NCBI GenBank assembly: GCA_023382175.1
Contig: JAMCQB010000014.1
Span: forward strand, 1 to 39,608
Source of the DNA: Nitrospirota bacterium
GTDB taxonomy: Bacteria; Nitrospirota; Thermodesulfovibrionia; Thermodesulfovibrionales; UBA9159
Length of the DNA stretch: 39,608 nucleotides
Direction: 5' to 3'
Part shown: piece after piece, positions 1 to 8,037 of the stretch
Position numbering within the stretch: position 1 is the stretch's first letter
How the letters are laid out: each line of letters begins with the position of its first letter
Notes under the pieces: generated by a model
Database searches by the model: none
What the model saw: only the letters and a program-made list of their open reading frames with translations
What the model was told of the DNA's origin: nothing
Made by a program: the position numbers and the translations under genes

Positions 1-1
1 T

Positions 2-127
2 ATTGAGCGTCTCGGTTTTCGAAAGAATTCCGTTGTTACAGCTACTTACGGAAACAGCACTGGCAGAGGAAATCTCGGATTCCCAAAACCAGTTGCATTT
101 ATTCACTTAACTGTCGGACACTACTGA
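2..127 (+). CDS. C-terminal end of an unrecognised protein (partial)
   Basis: An open frame enters from the left edge and runs for 41 codons to a TGA. The visible peptide has a Gly/Asn-rich stretch (TATYGNSTGRGNLGF) and ends in HLTVGHY. No start is inside the window, and I do not recognise the family. It runs tail-to-tail into the MerR-type gene on the opposite strand, with about 10 bases between the two stops. That compact spacing is the main reason to believe it is the end of a real gene rather than chance. Confidence 0.4.
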   Translation: MERLGFRKNSVVTATYGNSTGRGNLGFPKPVAFIHLTVGHY

Positions 128-137
128 GTACATATCA

Positions 138-611
138 TTACATAATGGCCCCGAAAGGCAAGGGGACACTGTTTCTTTTCTTTACCACCTCACAGGCAAG
201 GCAATTCTCTCTGGTCGGACTCTTGTCGCATCCCTCGCATTCACTGACTAACGCTATCGCCTCACTAAGCTCTTTTTTGAGCTTGGAGTACTCCGATATC
301 TTCTTTTCAACCAACGTCCTATGCTTTAAGAGCCGTTCGAGTACCAATGGATATGCATCATTCCCGCGCTTTTTCTCTTTCCTGATCTTATACAGCGCTT
401 TGATCTCTTTGAGGGGCAGTCCTAACTCTTTAAGGTTTTGAATGAAACGAACCTTATCTACCACGCCTTGATCAAACAGATAGAAACCGCCGGGGCTCCT
501 TTCCGAGGCCTCGATAAATCCCTGTTCAAGGTAGTATCGCACTGTTCTGATTGTAGTATGGGATCGAGCAGCCACTTCGCCGACCTGAAGAAGAGATCTT
601 TTCGCGTGCAT
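138..611 (-). CDS. MerR-family transcriptional regulator with C-terminal four-Cys motif
   Basis: A 157-residue protein. Residues 7-75 read as a MerR winged helix-turn-helix (LLQVGEVAARSHTTIRTVRY, then a recognition wing around EQGFIEASERSPGGFYLFDQ). A charged helical dimerisation segment follows at about residues 80-120. The tail carries Cys125, Cys128, Cys137 and Cys140 (CxxC-x8-CxxC), which looks like a metal or Fe-S site. Metal- or redox-sensing MerR proteins use C-terminal cysteines, but the ligand here cannot be named. No obvious target operon is adjacent. It has no Shine-Dalgarno site, and a promoter sits immediately before the ATG, so its mRNA may be leaderless. Confidence 0.9.
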   Translation of the reverse strand: MHAKRSLLQVGEVAARSHTTIRTVRYYLEQGFIEASERSPGGFYLFDQGVVDKVRFIQNLKELGLPLKEIKALYKIRKEKKRGNDAYPLVLERLLKHRTLVEKKISEYSKLKKELSEAIALVSECEGCDKSPTRENCLACEVVKKRNSVPLPFGAIM

Positions 612-617
612 GTCCCA

Positions 618-646
618 TTATTACCATACAGTTACGTGATTGTCAA
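618..646 (-). promoter_or_regulatory. Promoter of the MerR-type gene
   Basis: On the minus strand a perfect TTGACA (641-646) is followed 17 bp later by TAATAA (618-623). The ATG at 611 lies only 6 nt beyond the -10 box, so transcription would start at or next to the start codon. The spacer is 17 bp, unlike the 19-20 bp spacers of many MerR-activated promoters. It looks like an ordinary sigma-70 promoter. Confidence 0.65.
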
Positions 647-713
647 GTCTCTTCTCAGAATAGCCTTGCACAGGACGGGTTTCAGAATTTTTCTTGAGAC
701 CTTTGTGAAGAGT

Positions 714-932
714 TCAATTTAGGGAAATCTCTATATCATCGATGCAATATCCGAAGGAGCTGAAAAACGGAGAAGCGACTCGGGCATAGATGCCGTTCTC
801 CTGGAGGAATCTCGGGAAGCTGAAATTAAAATCGTAACGGAAGGCATGGTAGGTGTTCCAGAACTTCGTGATGGTGTCCAGGCTTGCGTTGGTCAAAACA
901 AATATGTGATTCCCAACCATAAAGAAGAGCAC
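714..932 (-). CDS. Small hypothetical protein (72 aa)
   Basis: A minus-strand frame with a strong Shine-Dalgarno AGGAGG (941-946) 8 nt before a GTG at 932. The peptide starts VLFFMVGNHIF and is rich in aromatic residues (FWNTYHAFRYDFNF), ending DDIEISLN. No membrane segment is convincing and I recognise no family. It lies 48 bp downstream of the membrane-protein gene at 981-1472 on the same strand and is probably cotranscribed. An alternative ATG at 920 would be 20 nt from the SD. The good ribosome site favours a real gene; the lack of any known motif keeps confidence moderate. Confidence 0.45.
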   Translation of the reverse strand: MLFFMVGNHIFVLTNASLDTITKFWNTYHAFRYDFNFSFPRFLQENGIYARVASPFFSSFGYCIDDIEISLN

Positions 933-980
933 CTGCCTCACCTCCTCTCTTTGGGAGCGCCGGTTATTCCCGCGGTCTCT

Positions 981-1472
981 TCACCACGTCATGCCGCTGA
1001 CCCTCTGCCAGTCTTCAAGACGACATCTTATGCCATTGGTGAGTACCCACTCTATGAAAGGCTGCTTCTGCGTCTCATACACTTCCATGATCATTTTCAG
1101 TCCCTTTTCGAACCGCTTTACAAGGAACCCGTCCACGACCACAGCGAGGATGATCCCCAGCACGGCGAGCACCTGTCCCAGAAGGTTGAACGAGGGCCGC
1201 ATGTCAAGGATCATGGCAATGGTGCAGCCCAGCAGGACGCTCACCAGGGCAAAGATTATTCTCAGGAGCAGGCGCGTGTACCTCCTCAGCACTTTCATCT
1301 TCTTCAGCAAGACGAAGCCGACTTCGGTCTTGAAGAGCTCCTCTGCCAGTCCTTCCGCAAGATCCATCTCTCTTCTTTTGATCTTGCTTTCGATAAGATT
1401 AAGAAGCCTCTCTCTTTCGAAGGCAAGCTCTTCTTCCGGGAAGTTTCTCTGATCTGTCATGTTCCTGCCCAT
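981..1472 (-). CDS. Two-TM membrane protein of unknown function
   Basis: About 163 residues from the ATG at 1472, which has AAGGGAG 9 nt upstream. A TTG 24 bases further upstream and an ATG at 1460 are alternatives. The N-terminal half is charged and helical (EEELAFERERLLNLIESKIK), probably a short coiled coil. Two hydrophobic segments follow (LLLRIIFALVSVLLGCTIAM and LLGQVLAVLGIILAVVVDGF). A basic/charged tail (KRFEKGLKMIMEVYETQKQP) completes it. This suggests a small inner-membrane protein with both ends in the cytoplasm. I do not recognise a family. It is upstream of the small gene at 714-932 on the same strand. Confidence 0.65.
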   Translation of the reverse strand: MGRNMTDQRNFPEEELAFERERLLNLIESKIKRREMDLAEGLAEELFKTEVGFVLLKKMKVLRRYTRLLLRIIFALVSVLLGCTIAMILDMRPSFNLLGQVLAVLGIILAVVVDGFLVKRFEKGLKMIMEVYETQKQPFIEWVLTNGIRCRLEDWQRVSGMTW

Positions 1473-1682
1473 GGCTATCATCTCCCTTATAATCAAATCC
1501 TACCAAATATATAAAGCAACAGCTCTACCAGGAGCCGCATCATCCAGGCATCATATTTTTACATTACCTCATACCCGCAATTATTGAAAATTAAAAGAAT
1601 TGTTAGCTATATAACATTTTGCAATCATGAGAAAAGGGATATGAGGCGAATCCTTCTCAGCGCAAGAAACAAAGTGATTCGC

Positions 1683-2066
1683 TCAGGAACGGTCGGAACG
1701 GGATCCTGTTTCCTCTTCGCCGCCGTCTTCAACGTCGAGATGAAACTTGTGAAGGAAGCGATGGTAGACAGGCGCAAAAAGGACCGCAACAAAGGTGAGA
1801 AAGGAGATGCCACTGAACAGGGCATAAAAAGCCGAAAAGAGCTTGCCTCCATTCGTTTCCAGGTGATCTACAGGTCCCATGCCGGTGAGGATCATGGATG
1901 CGTTGAGGAATGAGTCGACCCAGGCAAGGTTCCCCCAGTAATGGTACCCTGCCGTGCCGATGCCGATCGAAAAAGCCAGGATAAGCAGGGAAAAGCCGAA
2001 ATACCGCAACTGACGCTCCATGAATTCCCTGCGGCTGAGCAGCGGTTTCCGGTGATGTTCAAACAT
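1683..2066 (-). CDS. Small membrane protein with ion-channel-like layout
   Basis: A 127-residue protein with a strong AGGAGGAGA directly before its ATG. A basic N-terminus precedes one hydrophobic segment (residues ~22-40). A short re-entrant-like stretch WVDSFLNASMILTGMGPVD (~48-66) and a second membrane segment (LFSAFYALFSGISFLTFVAV) follow, with an acidic tail. TM / pore-loop-like segment / TM is the arrangement of two-TM ion channels, but the loop TGMGP is not the potassium filter TVGYG, so channel function is only a suggestion. It starts 12 nt after the histidine kinase gene and is almost certainly in the same transcript. Confidence 0.7.
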   Translation of the reverse strand: MFEHHRKPLLSRREFMERQLRYFGFSLLILAFSIGIGTAGYHYWGNLAWVDSFLNASMILTGMGPVDHLETNGGKLFSAFYALFSGISFLTFVAVLFAPVYHRFLHKFHLDVEDGGEEETGSRSDRS

Positions 2067-2078
2067 TCTCTCCTCCTG

Positions 2079-3425
2079 TTATTTCGGCAGGATGAAATAA
2101 AAATTATTCCCGTACTGGGTGGCTTCATATCCCACGATGCCGCCATGGATCTCCACCACGTTCCTTATGAAGGCCAACCCGTGTCCCGTACCGGGCCTGT
2201 TCAAAACATTACTTCCCCGGTATTCGTCTTCAAAGATCTTCTCCCGTTCCTGGGGGGGGATATGCGGCCCGGTGCTGAAGACATTGTATTTGATCCCGTC
2301 CTGCCCGGCCCCGAAGCAGTCCCCGATAACCTCGCGGCCATAGGAGACGTACTTCTTTCTCTCCCCGGATTCCGTAACCACCTCCTGGGCATACTTCAGA
2401 GCATTGGAAAAGAGATTGGCGTATACCTGGGCCATGAGCCCGACATCCACAACGCTGATCACCTCTTCATCGGGTATGCCGCTCAAACGGTCATCCACTG
2501 CGATGCCCATGTCCCTGAACTGTCCGGCAAAACGCTCCAGCTGGGGCTGCACCACGTCCTTTTTCATATTACACGGTTTCCTCTTGAGGGTGAGGCGTCC
2601 CTTGTCAAAATGGCTTCTGCGGAAAAGGGTCTCGAGGAAGAGACTCATGTTCTGGTAATGCTTTTCGATGTTCTCCATCTCCTCCACAAGCCCCTGATTC
2701 ACCTCTGTCAATTCAGCCAGAATATGCTCCAGGGAGAGGCCCTCCCCGGGTTCCCGGGGAGAGTACTGAGTAAGGAGCTTTTCTAATTCCAGGTTCTTCA
2801 TGACCTTTTTCCTCAGATGCTTCAGGTAGAGCTTATAAATCATGTTGGGAGCAATGATGTTGTGTTCAATATCCGCAACAAGGGTCCTGATGAACCTCAG
2901 GTGTTCAATATTCTTCTCAAAGAGAAACCGGTTGTGGATATTAAATCCGATACGGTTGGCGTACTTCTCAAAGAAGAGTTCGGTATGGGGACTCCTGTCC
3001 CTCACCGGATAGACCTCCAGGAGTCCAAGGACATCATCCTGGGTCTTGAAGGGAAGCTGGTCGATGAGGAGTTTCTTTCCCCGGATCGTGAGCACCAGGC
3101 TGTCATACCATGTGTAATAAGGATGTTCAGCGGGCCTCACTTCTTCGGGCGGGGAAGTGTGCAGCCCCTTTTCAGGGTCTTCAGTCTTCGCCATGAGGGA
3201 AAGTTCATTCCGTTTCGGTTCAATGAGATAGAGCCGCGCCTCAAGGTTGAAGAAGGCTTTGGGAATCGCCACGCACATCAGGTAAAAATCACCGGGGCTG
3301 TCGAATTCCTGAGCAAGGTCATAAAAGGTCTTGAGGGCGTCATTCTCCGAACGGGTGAAGTCATACGCGGTATAGTCAGCCTTCTTGCTCTCGATTCGCT
3401 TCAGGATGTAGTCAAATGTAGTCAT
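2079..3425 (-). CDS. Atypical sensor histidine kinase
   Basis: A 448-residue soluble protein with no membrane segments. Residues 1-165 look like a GAF/PAS-like sensory region. A candidate phosphoacceptor H188 lies in ADIEHNIIAPNM, which departs from the usual HExRTP-type box. Residues ~330-448 are a HATPase_c domain: N box NLFSNALKYA (337-346), a degenerate G1 region (DGIKYNVFSTGP) and G2 GTGHGLAFIRNVVEIHGG (412-429). It probably autophosphorylates and signals to a response regulator, but no regulator gene is adjacent. AGGAAAG precedes the ATG. The 3' neighbour is the channel-like membrane protein, which may be its membrane partner (inference). Confidence 0.8.
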   Translation of the reverse strand: MTTFDYILKRIESKKADYTAYDFTRSENDALKTFYDLAQEFDSPGDFYLMCVAIPKAFFNLEARLYLIEPKRNELSLMAKTEDPEKGLHTSPPEEVRPAEHPYYTWYDSLVLTIRGKKLLIDQLPFKTQDDVLGLLEVYPVRDRSPHTELFFEKYANRIGFNIHNRFLFEKNIEHLRFIRTLVADIEHNIIAPNMIYKLYLKHLRKKVMKNLELEKLLTQYSPREPGEGLSLEHILAELTEVNQGLVEEMENIEKHYQNMSLFLETLFRRSHFDKGRLTLKRKPCNMKKDVVQPQLERFAGQFRDMGIAVDDRLSGIPDEEVISVVDVGLMAQVYANLFSNALKYAQEVVTESGERKKYVSYGREVIGDCFGAGQDGIKYNVFSTGPHIPPQEREKIFEDEYRGSNVLNRPGTGHGLAFIRNVVEIHGGIVGYEATQYGNNFYFILPK

Positions 3426-3543
3426 ATCTTTCCTAAATGCTCACCGGAGATGACAGGTTTGGAAACTACTTTCATTATACCAGAACTTCTTCATCCTGAA
3501 AGGAAAAAGGATAAGTTGCTTCAGCCTCTCTCCATCGTTCGGT

Positions 3544-4410
3544 TCACAATATTCTGTTCAGTGTATGGATCAATGCTTTGGCCACCTGGGCCATGAAATC
3601 AGGGGACAGGCTCTCCGCTGTGTCATAGGGAGTATGATAGTTGGGGTTACGGAACATGGCGGTGTCGGTTATCATGATCGCGGGATACCCCGCATCCCAG
3701 AAGGGGGCATGGTCGCTGAACCTCGTTTCAAGAAGCAGGAATCCCCTCATGGGGGACCTGTAGGTCACCACCTTGAGCCCGGGCGCGTGCTCTGCGGCTG
3801 CGTCCCTGAATTCTTCCATTATGCCTTCTGCCTTCCTGTTGCCCACCACGCCGATAAAATCTCCCACCCTGGGGGCTTTCACAAAGGGGGGCAGCAGCTG
3901 GCTTTCCGGCTTATGGCTGATGTATCCCACCGACTCCAGAACAAATGCTGCCCTATATCGGTGCCCAAGGCCTTTCATCCTCTTTACGAAATGCCTGGAC
4001 CCGATGAGGAATGAAACGGTATCGGCCTGGGGCTCCTCCAGAGTAAAGGCAACGCATTTCAGTCCTTTCCGGGGACCGAGAACCCTCGCAGTCTCAAGCA
4101 TCACCGCAACCCCCGAGGCGTTGTCATCAGCCCCAGGGCTGTCCATCACCGCATCATAATGGGCGCCCACCAGAATCCACTCACTGCAGCCTTTTATTCC
4201 GGCGGGAGTCGCTACGATATTCCAGTGGAGCCTTCCGTTAAGCCGGAACTCATCCCTCTCAACCGTAAAACCGTATGAGACAAACTCCTGTTCGATGTAC
4301 TCCGCCCTTCTTACGAGTTCATCGTAGTGATAGTGGCCGTCCCGCAGGCCCTCGAGTTTTTTTACGGTATCAAGGATTCTGTTCTTCACTTTTCGCTCAA
4401 CACTGATCAA
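3544..4410 (-). CDS. M28-family zinc aminopeptidase
   Basis: A 288-residue enzyme with the M28 zinc ligand order: H84 and D86 in GAHYDAV, D95/D96 in GADDNASG, E125/E126 in FTLEEPQ, an Asp in RFSDHAPFWD, and a final His in NYHTPYDT. The family hydrolyses N-terminal residues of peptides using two zinc ions. No signal peptide is visible, so it is probably cytoplasmic. The best in-frame start is a TTG at 4410; AGAAGGAGA lies 13 nt upstream. The same SD is better placed for an out-of-frame ATG that ends after six codons, so the start region is odd. It is divergent from the AEC transporter. Confidence 0.85.
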   Translation of the reverse strand: MISVERKVKNRILDTVKKLEGLRDGHYHYDELVRRAEYIEQEFVSYGFTVERDEFRLNGRLHWNIVATPAGIKGCSEWILVGAHYDAVMDSPGADDNASGVAVMLETARVLGPRKGLKCVAFTLEEPQADTVSFLIGSRHFVKRMKGLGHRYRAAFVLESVGYISHKPESQLLPPFVKAPRVGDFIGVVGNRKAEGIMEEFRDAAAEHAPGLKVVTYRSPMRGFLLLETRFSDHAPFWDAGYPAIMITDTAMFRNPNYHTPYDTAESLSPDFMAQVAKALIHTLNRIL

Positions 4411-4443
4411 TCCGCATGGTAGTCTCCTTCTCCCAAACTATTA

Positions 4444-4449
4444 TATAAT
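4444..4449 (+). promoter_or_regulatory. Candidate -10 box of the AEC transporter gene
   Basis: A perfect TATAAT ends 6 nt before the ATG at 4456. No Shine-Dalgarno can fit between. The matching -35 region is poor. The position implies a leaderless transcript, in the same geometry as several other genes here. Confidence 0.45.
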
Positions 4450-4455
4450 CTTCCC

Positions 4456-5391
4456 ATGCACGATTTGCTCCTCTCCTTCGGATTGATCATTTTAGCAGGA
4501 GTCGGCTTCAGGAGATTAAGGCTCGGACTTGATGCCGACACCCTGCGCCAGGCGATCAATGTCTCTGTGTTCAACATATTCCTCCCGGCCTTATGCATAG
4601 AGATCGTTTCCACCGCACCTATCGATATCGAAACATTCCTTGTCCCTGCCACCGCCTGGATCACCACCATTGGCGGACTGCTTATTGCCCTTGCGGTGTA
4701 TACGGTTTTTGGAAAGATACTGCATATCAATCCTGCGGAAAAAGGGGTATTGGTGCTGGGAGCGGCCTTCGGCAATGTGACCTATCTCGGTCTGCCGGTG
4801 CTCACAGGAGTGTATGGATATGAGGCGGCAAAGTATGCGCTCTTCTTCGACCTCCTGGCTACAACGCCCCTGCTCTGGCTTGTGGGCGCTTCTCTGGCAT
4901 CGAGGTTTGGAGAAGGCAAGAGATTCGAGCTCCGGGAATCCCTTAAGACCATATCTTCCCTGCCTCCCCTCTGGGGCATTTTCGCAGGGATAATCCTGAG
5001 ACTTGCCCATGTCCCGGTCCCGGGATTCGTCATGAAGACCCTAAGCATGCTCGGGGACCTTGTTGTCCCTCTCATGATCTTCACCATCGGCCTTGCCCTT
5101 TCCTTCCCCAAGGTGAGACATGCATACGCCATTATCCCTGCGGTGATCATAAAACTCGTCCTGGTGCCTTTCCTGTCATATACGGCAGCAGTCATGCTCG
5201 GTCTCAAGGAGATTGCCCTGGCCTCATGCCTCGTGGAAGGGGCCATGCCCACCATGGTGTTATCACTCCTGATTGCGTCACGGTTCAAACTTGATGAATC
5301 CCTGGCAGCCTTCATCATCGTGGTGACCACAGTCATATCTTTTGTCACCCTCCCCCTCGCCATTTATCTGGCGGGTTTCCTCATCCGTTGA
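4456..5391 (+). CDS. AEC-family transporter (auxin efflux carrier/malonate type)
   Basis: A 311-residue integral membrane protein with about ten hydrophobic segments in two halves, from LLLSFGLIILAGVGF to the C-terminal AIYLAGFLIR. Family hallmarks are visible: the asparagine/proline-rich first half (NVSVFNIFLPALC, FGNVTYLGLPVL) and the second-half segment LGDLVVPLMIFTIGLAL. AEC proteins move organic anions or amphipathic carboxylates across the inner membrane. The substrate cannot be deduced here. Its stop overlaps the convergent gene at 5364 by 28 bp. The peptidase gene is divergent from it, so the two may share regulatory DNA. Confidence 0.9.
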   Translation: MHDLLLSFGLIILAGVGFRRLRLGLDADTLRQAINVSVFNIFLPALCIEIVSTAPIDIETFLVPATAWITTIGGLLIALAVYTVFGKILHINPAEKGVLVLGAAFGNVTYLGLPVLTGVYGYEAAKYALFFDLLATTPLLWLVGASLASRFGEGKRFELRESLKTISSLPPLWGIFAGIILRLAHVPVPGFVMKTLSMLGDLVVPLMIFTIGLALSFPKVRHAYAIIPAVIIKLVLVPFLSYTAAVMLGLKEIALASCLVEGAMPTMVLSLLIASRFKLDESLAAFIIVVTTVISFVTLPLAIYLAGFLIR

Positions 5392-5834
5392 TCCCCAAAT
5401 CCCTCTGCCTTGACAATGAGCCATTTCGTGCGTTCCTTGTCAAGGGTGAGTCTCAGAGGTAAGGGGCTCTTGATATCCCCTATGATGTACCCTGTCTCAT
5501 TCCCTGAGGTTGCGATGACCCGCATATCCACTTCGGCAACTGCTGTATTTTCTGAAACCTGAACCTTCAGATTCTCGTATTCAACGCTTATGTCCGAAAG
5601 CCGCTGAAATTCCCGCTTCAGTGTCTCCTTGAGATAAAGATACGTCATTCCGTAATCATCCCGGTAGTTGAATGATACCTTTGCCATAACCCTTTCAAGG
5701 TCTCCGGATTCCGCTGCCCTCGCGCCCTCTTTGATGAGTTTCCTGATCCTGCTTTCATCCGATGGCCAGAGGAGCCAGAGGGTAACGATCAGGGCAAATA
5801 AGAAAAGGAGACCTATCGTGAGCCTTTTACTCAT
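5364..5834 (-). CDS. Membrane-anchored NTF2-like protein
   Basis: About 156 residues from the ATG at 5834; a TTG 12 bases upstream is an alternative and neither has a clear SD. One N-terminal signal-anchor (LTIGLLFLFALIVTLWLLW) is followed by an extracytoplasmic domain. That domain opens with SDESRIRKLIKEGARAAESGDLERV and continues with alternating strands, the pattern of NTF2/SnoaL-like cone folds. Such domains often bind small ligands or act as structural modules, and no catalytic residues are evident. It is convergent with, and overlaps by 28 bp, the AEC transporter. Function unknown. Confidence 0.7.
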   Translation of the reverse strand: MSKRLTIGLLFLFALIVTLWLLWPSDESRIRKLIKEGARAAESGDLERVMAKVSFNYRDDYGMTYLYLKETLKREFQRLSDISVEYENLKVQVSENTAVAEVDMRVIATSGNETGYIIGDIKSPLPLRLTLDKERTKWLIVKAEGFGDQRMRKPAR

Positions 5835-5922
5835 CCGTGTATACAAATCTTACCACAGAACAGATCTTGGCTTCCGTGATACTGAAATTGACATTCCCTC
5901 AGCGTTCATGTAAATTGAAGAA

Positions 5923-7221
5923 GTGAAGGAAGCCGGGATCGAGAAAACCGCCACGGCAGAGGTCAGGAGGAGCATCAGGCTCCTCAATCTCATTGTTTCA
6001 TTCGTCATGATCACCCTCCTCTTCGTTATCGTGAAATACCTTTACGGCCCTCTCCACCAGCTCTTGAGTTTCCTGCCGGATACCTCCATGGTTCTGATCG
6101 TAATATTTGCTATGGTAGTTGCCGCTGTAGGGCTTTATCTCTCAAGGGCGCTGTCGGGGCAGGTGATCCGTAAGATTGAAGACTACAGCGAAAGGCTTGA
6201 CAACATACTTGATGTTACGAGGGATATCAGGGAAGAGATATACGGCGATATTCTTCTTGACAAGATCATGAACTGCTCATTGGCCATTACAGGATCTGAT
6301 GCGGGATCTATACTTCTTGTGGATGACGACAATCTCGTCTTTAAGAGCGTCAAAGGGACTAAGGCGCAGGAACTGCCGGGCAGGACGATCCCGAAGGATG
6401 CCGGCATCGGAGGATGGGTGCTGAAACACGGAGAGCCGGTCATAATTGAGGATGTGAAAAAGGACGGGAGATACAATCCCGACATTGATGAGTTCACAGG
6501 ATATGAGACAACATCCATGTTGTGCGCTCCCCTCAAGACAAAGTCATCAACCGTAGGGGTGATCGAACTCCTGAACAAAAAGCATGGTTTATACGATGAA
6601 AGGGATATTGACGTGATAAAGTATCTTGCCGACCAGGCCGCTATTTCCATAGAAAAGGCCAGGTTTTATGATGACCAGAGAAACTATGAGATACATCTCA
6701 CCGACATACTCCTTGACTCAATAGACCGGTTCATGCCTGAAAAGAAGGGCCACTCAAAAAGGGTTGCTAAGTATGCTAACATAATAGCAAAGTCCTTCAA
6801 TATGCCGGAGGGGAAAAAGAGGAAACTTTACTTTGCCAGCCTTCTCCACGACATCGGCTTTTTAAGGATATCCCCTGAAAAGACTTTTGAAAAAGAGTCG
6901 TATATGATGCATCCTGTTACAGGGTATGAGATGTTGCGCCCGATAACGTTTTATAAGGACATCGCTCCCTATGTCCTTTACCACCATGAACGGTATGACG
7001 GTCAGGGATACCCGGAAAACCTCAAAGAGGATGCGATCCCTCTGGAATCGAGGATCATCGCGATAGCAGAGGCCTTTGATTCCATGGTAAGCAAGTTATC
7101 CTATAAGGTGTCCGTAAACTTTGATGCCGCTATTAACGAACTATTGAGAAACAAGGGGGGGCAGTTCGACCCTGAGCTGGTCGATTTTTTTGTGAGGGGC
7201 GTCAAGGAGCCTTTGGACTAA
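5923..7221 (+). CDS. Membrane-bound GAF and HD-GYP domain protein (probable c-di-GMP phosphodiesterase)
   Basis: 432 residues from a GTG; an in-frame TAA at 5911 rules out a longer product. Two membrane segments (LIVSFVMITLLFVIVKYL and MVLIVIFAMVVAAVGLYL) precede a GAF domain (~105-245, with GIGGWVLKHGEPVIIEDV). An HD-GYP domain follows (~255-425): H277 region, HD at 309-310 (LLHDIGFL), H330, and HHERYDGQGYP at 354-364. HD-GYP proteins with these residues hydrolyse cyclic di-GMP. The GAF domain probably senses a small ligand or redox state. It opens a run of plus-strand genes ending near 10.3 kb. Confidence 0.9.
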   Translation: MKEAGIEKTATAEVRRSIRLLNLIVSFVMITLLFVIVKYLYGPLHQLLSFLPDTSMVLIVIFAMVVAAVGLYLSRALSGQVIRKIEDYSERLDNILDVTRDIREEIYGDILLDKIMNCSLAITGSDAGSILLVDDDNLVFKSVKGTKAQELPGRTIPKDAGIGGWVLKHGEPVIIEDVKKDGRYNPDIDEFTGYETTSMLCAPLKTKSSTVGVIELLNKKHGLYDERDIDVIKYLADQAAISIEKARFYDDQRNYEIHLTDILLDSIDRFMPEKKGHSKRVAKYANIIAKSFNMPEGKKRKLYFASLLHDIGFLRISPEKTFEKESYMMHPVTGYEMLRPITFYKDIAPYVLYHHERYDGQGYPENLKEDAIPLESRIIAIAEAFDSMVSKLSYKVSVNFDAAINELLRNKGGQFDPELVDFFVRGVKEPLD

Positions 7222-7239
7222 GGAATCGTATCTCCTGTC

Positions 7240-8037
7240 TTGATCTTTATGTATCTCAAAATCTTTCAGAATATAAGGGCAAAACTCCTGACCAGGCTTT
7301 CGGAGACGCGGTTCAGACCGATGACTCAGAAGGCCTTGGGTGTTGGCGCAGCGGGGGACAGGACCTTTCCTGTGGACAGGATGGCGGAAGACCTCATCAT
7401 CTCTGAACTTGAGTCCTCCGGCCTTCCTCTGTCCATCATCTCCGAGGAGTACGGGCGGAAGGAGATAAACGGAGGCGGCAAGACCGTTCTCATCGACCCC
7501 ATTGATGGAAGCAAGAACGCCGTCTCGGGTATCCCGTTTTACTGCACCTCCATCGCCATCGCTGAGGGGGATACCATTGGCAGCGTTGCCGTTGCCTATG
7601 TGGTGAATCTCATCAACGGCGATGAATTCCGGGCGGAAAAAGGAAAAGGCGCTTTCCTGAACAATGAAAGAATTTCAACACAGCAGGAAGATGAATTCTT
7701 TCTCGTTGCATACGAGGCTCAGGCGCCGGGCAAGGATATCCTTCGTATTCTCCCTCTCCTTGCGCGGTCTCACAAGACACGGTGTCTCGGCGCAACAGCC
7801 CTTGACCTCGCTTACCTTGCCTACGGCGCCATCAGCGTATTCGTAAGCCCTTCCCCTTCCAGGAGCTTCGATTTTGGCGCGGGATGGCTCCTTGCGAAAG
7901 AGGCAGGGGCGGTATGCACCGATATCACCGGCAGTTCCATCGATGCCGTTGAGATAGGGCTGAAGAAAAGCGCGCCTCTCCTGGCATCCGCGAACGAGTT
8001 GCTCCATGACAGGGCGCTGCAACTGCTCCATGGGTAA
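7240..8037 (+). CDS. Inositol monophosphatase family phosphatase
   Basis: 265 residues from the TTG at 7240; an ATG at 7249 is equally possible and neither has a strong SD. Metal and phosphate site residues are present: E70 in ISEEYG, D86 and D89 with G90-S91 in IDPIDGSKN (motif A), and the second motif FDFGAGWLLAKEAGA (WDxAAG-like, Asp kept). The family dephosphorylates inositol phosphate, fructose-1,6-bisphosphate or PAP with Mg2+. The loop variation (FDFGAGW) is closer to archaeal-type FBPase/IMPase proteins than to E. coli SuhB, so I give no symbol. The next gene's frame overlaps its 3' end. Confidence 0.88.
   Translation: MIFMYLKIFQNIRAKLLTRLSETRFRPMTQKALGVGAAGDRTFPVDRMAEDLIISELESSGLPLSIISEEYGRKEINGGGKTVLIDPIDGSKNAVSGIPFYCTSIAIAEGDTIGSVAVAYVVNLINGDEFRAEKGKGAFLNNERISTQQEDEFFLVAYEAQAPGKDILRILPLLARSHKTRCLGATALDLAYLAYGAISVFVSPSPSRSFDFGAGWLLAKEAGAVCTDITGSSIDAVEIGLKKSAPLLASANELLHDRALQLLHG

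Noticed and set aside
846-1514. Plus-strand open frame of 222 codons
   Set aside because: Antisense to the membrane-protein gene at 981-1472; rich in His/Gln, no motif and no ribosome site.
1941-2786. Plus-strand open frame of 281 codons
   Set aside because: Antisense to the histidine kinase, whose HATPase motifs are unambiguous.
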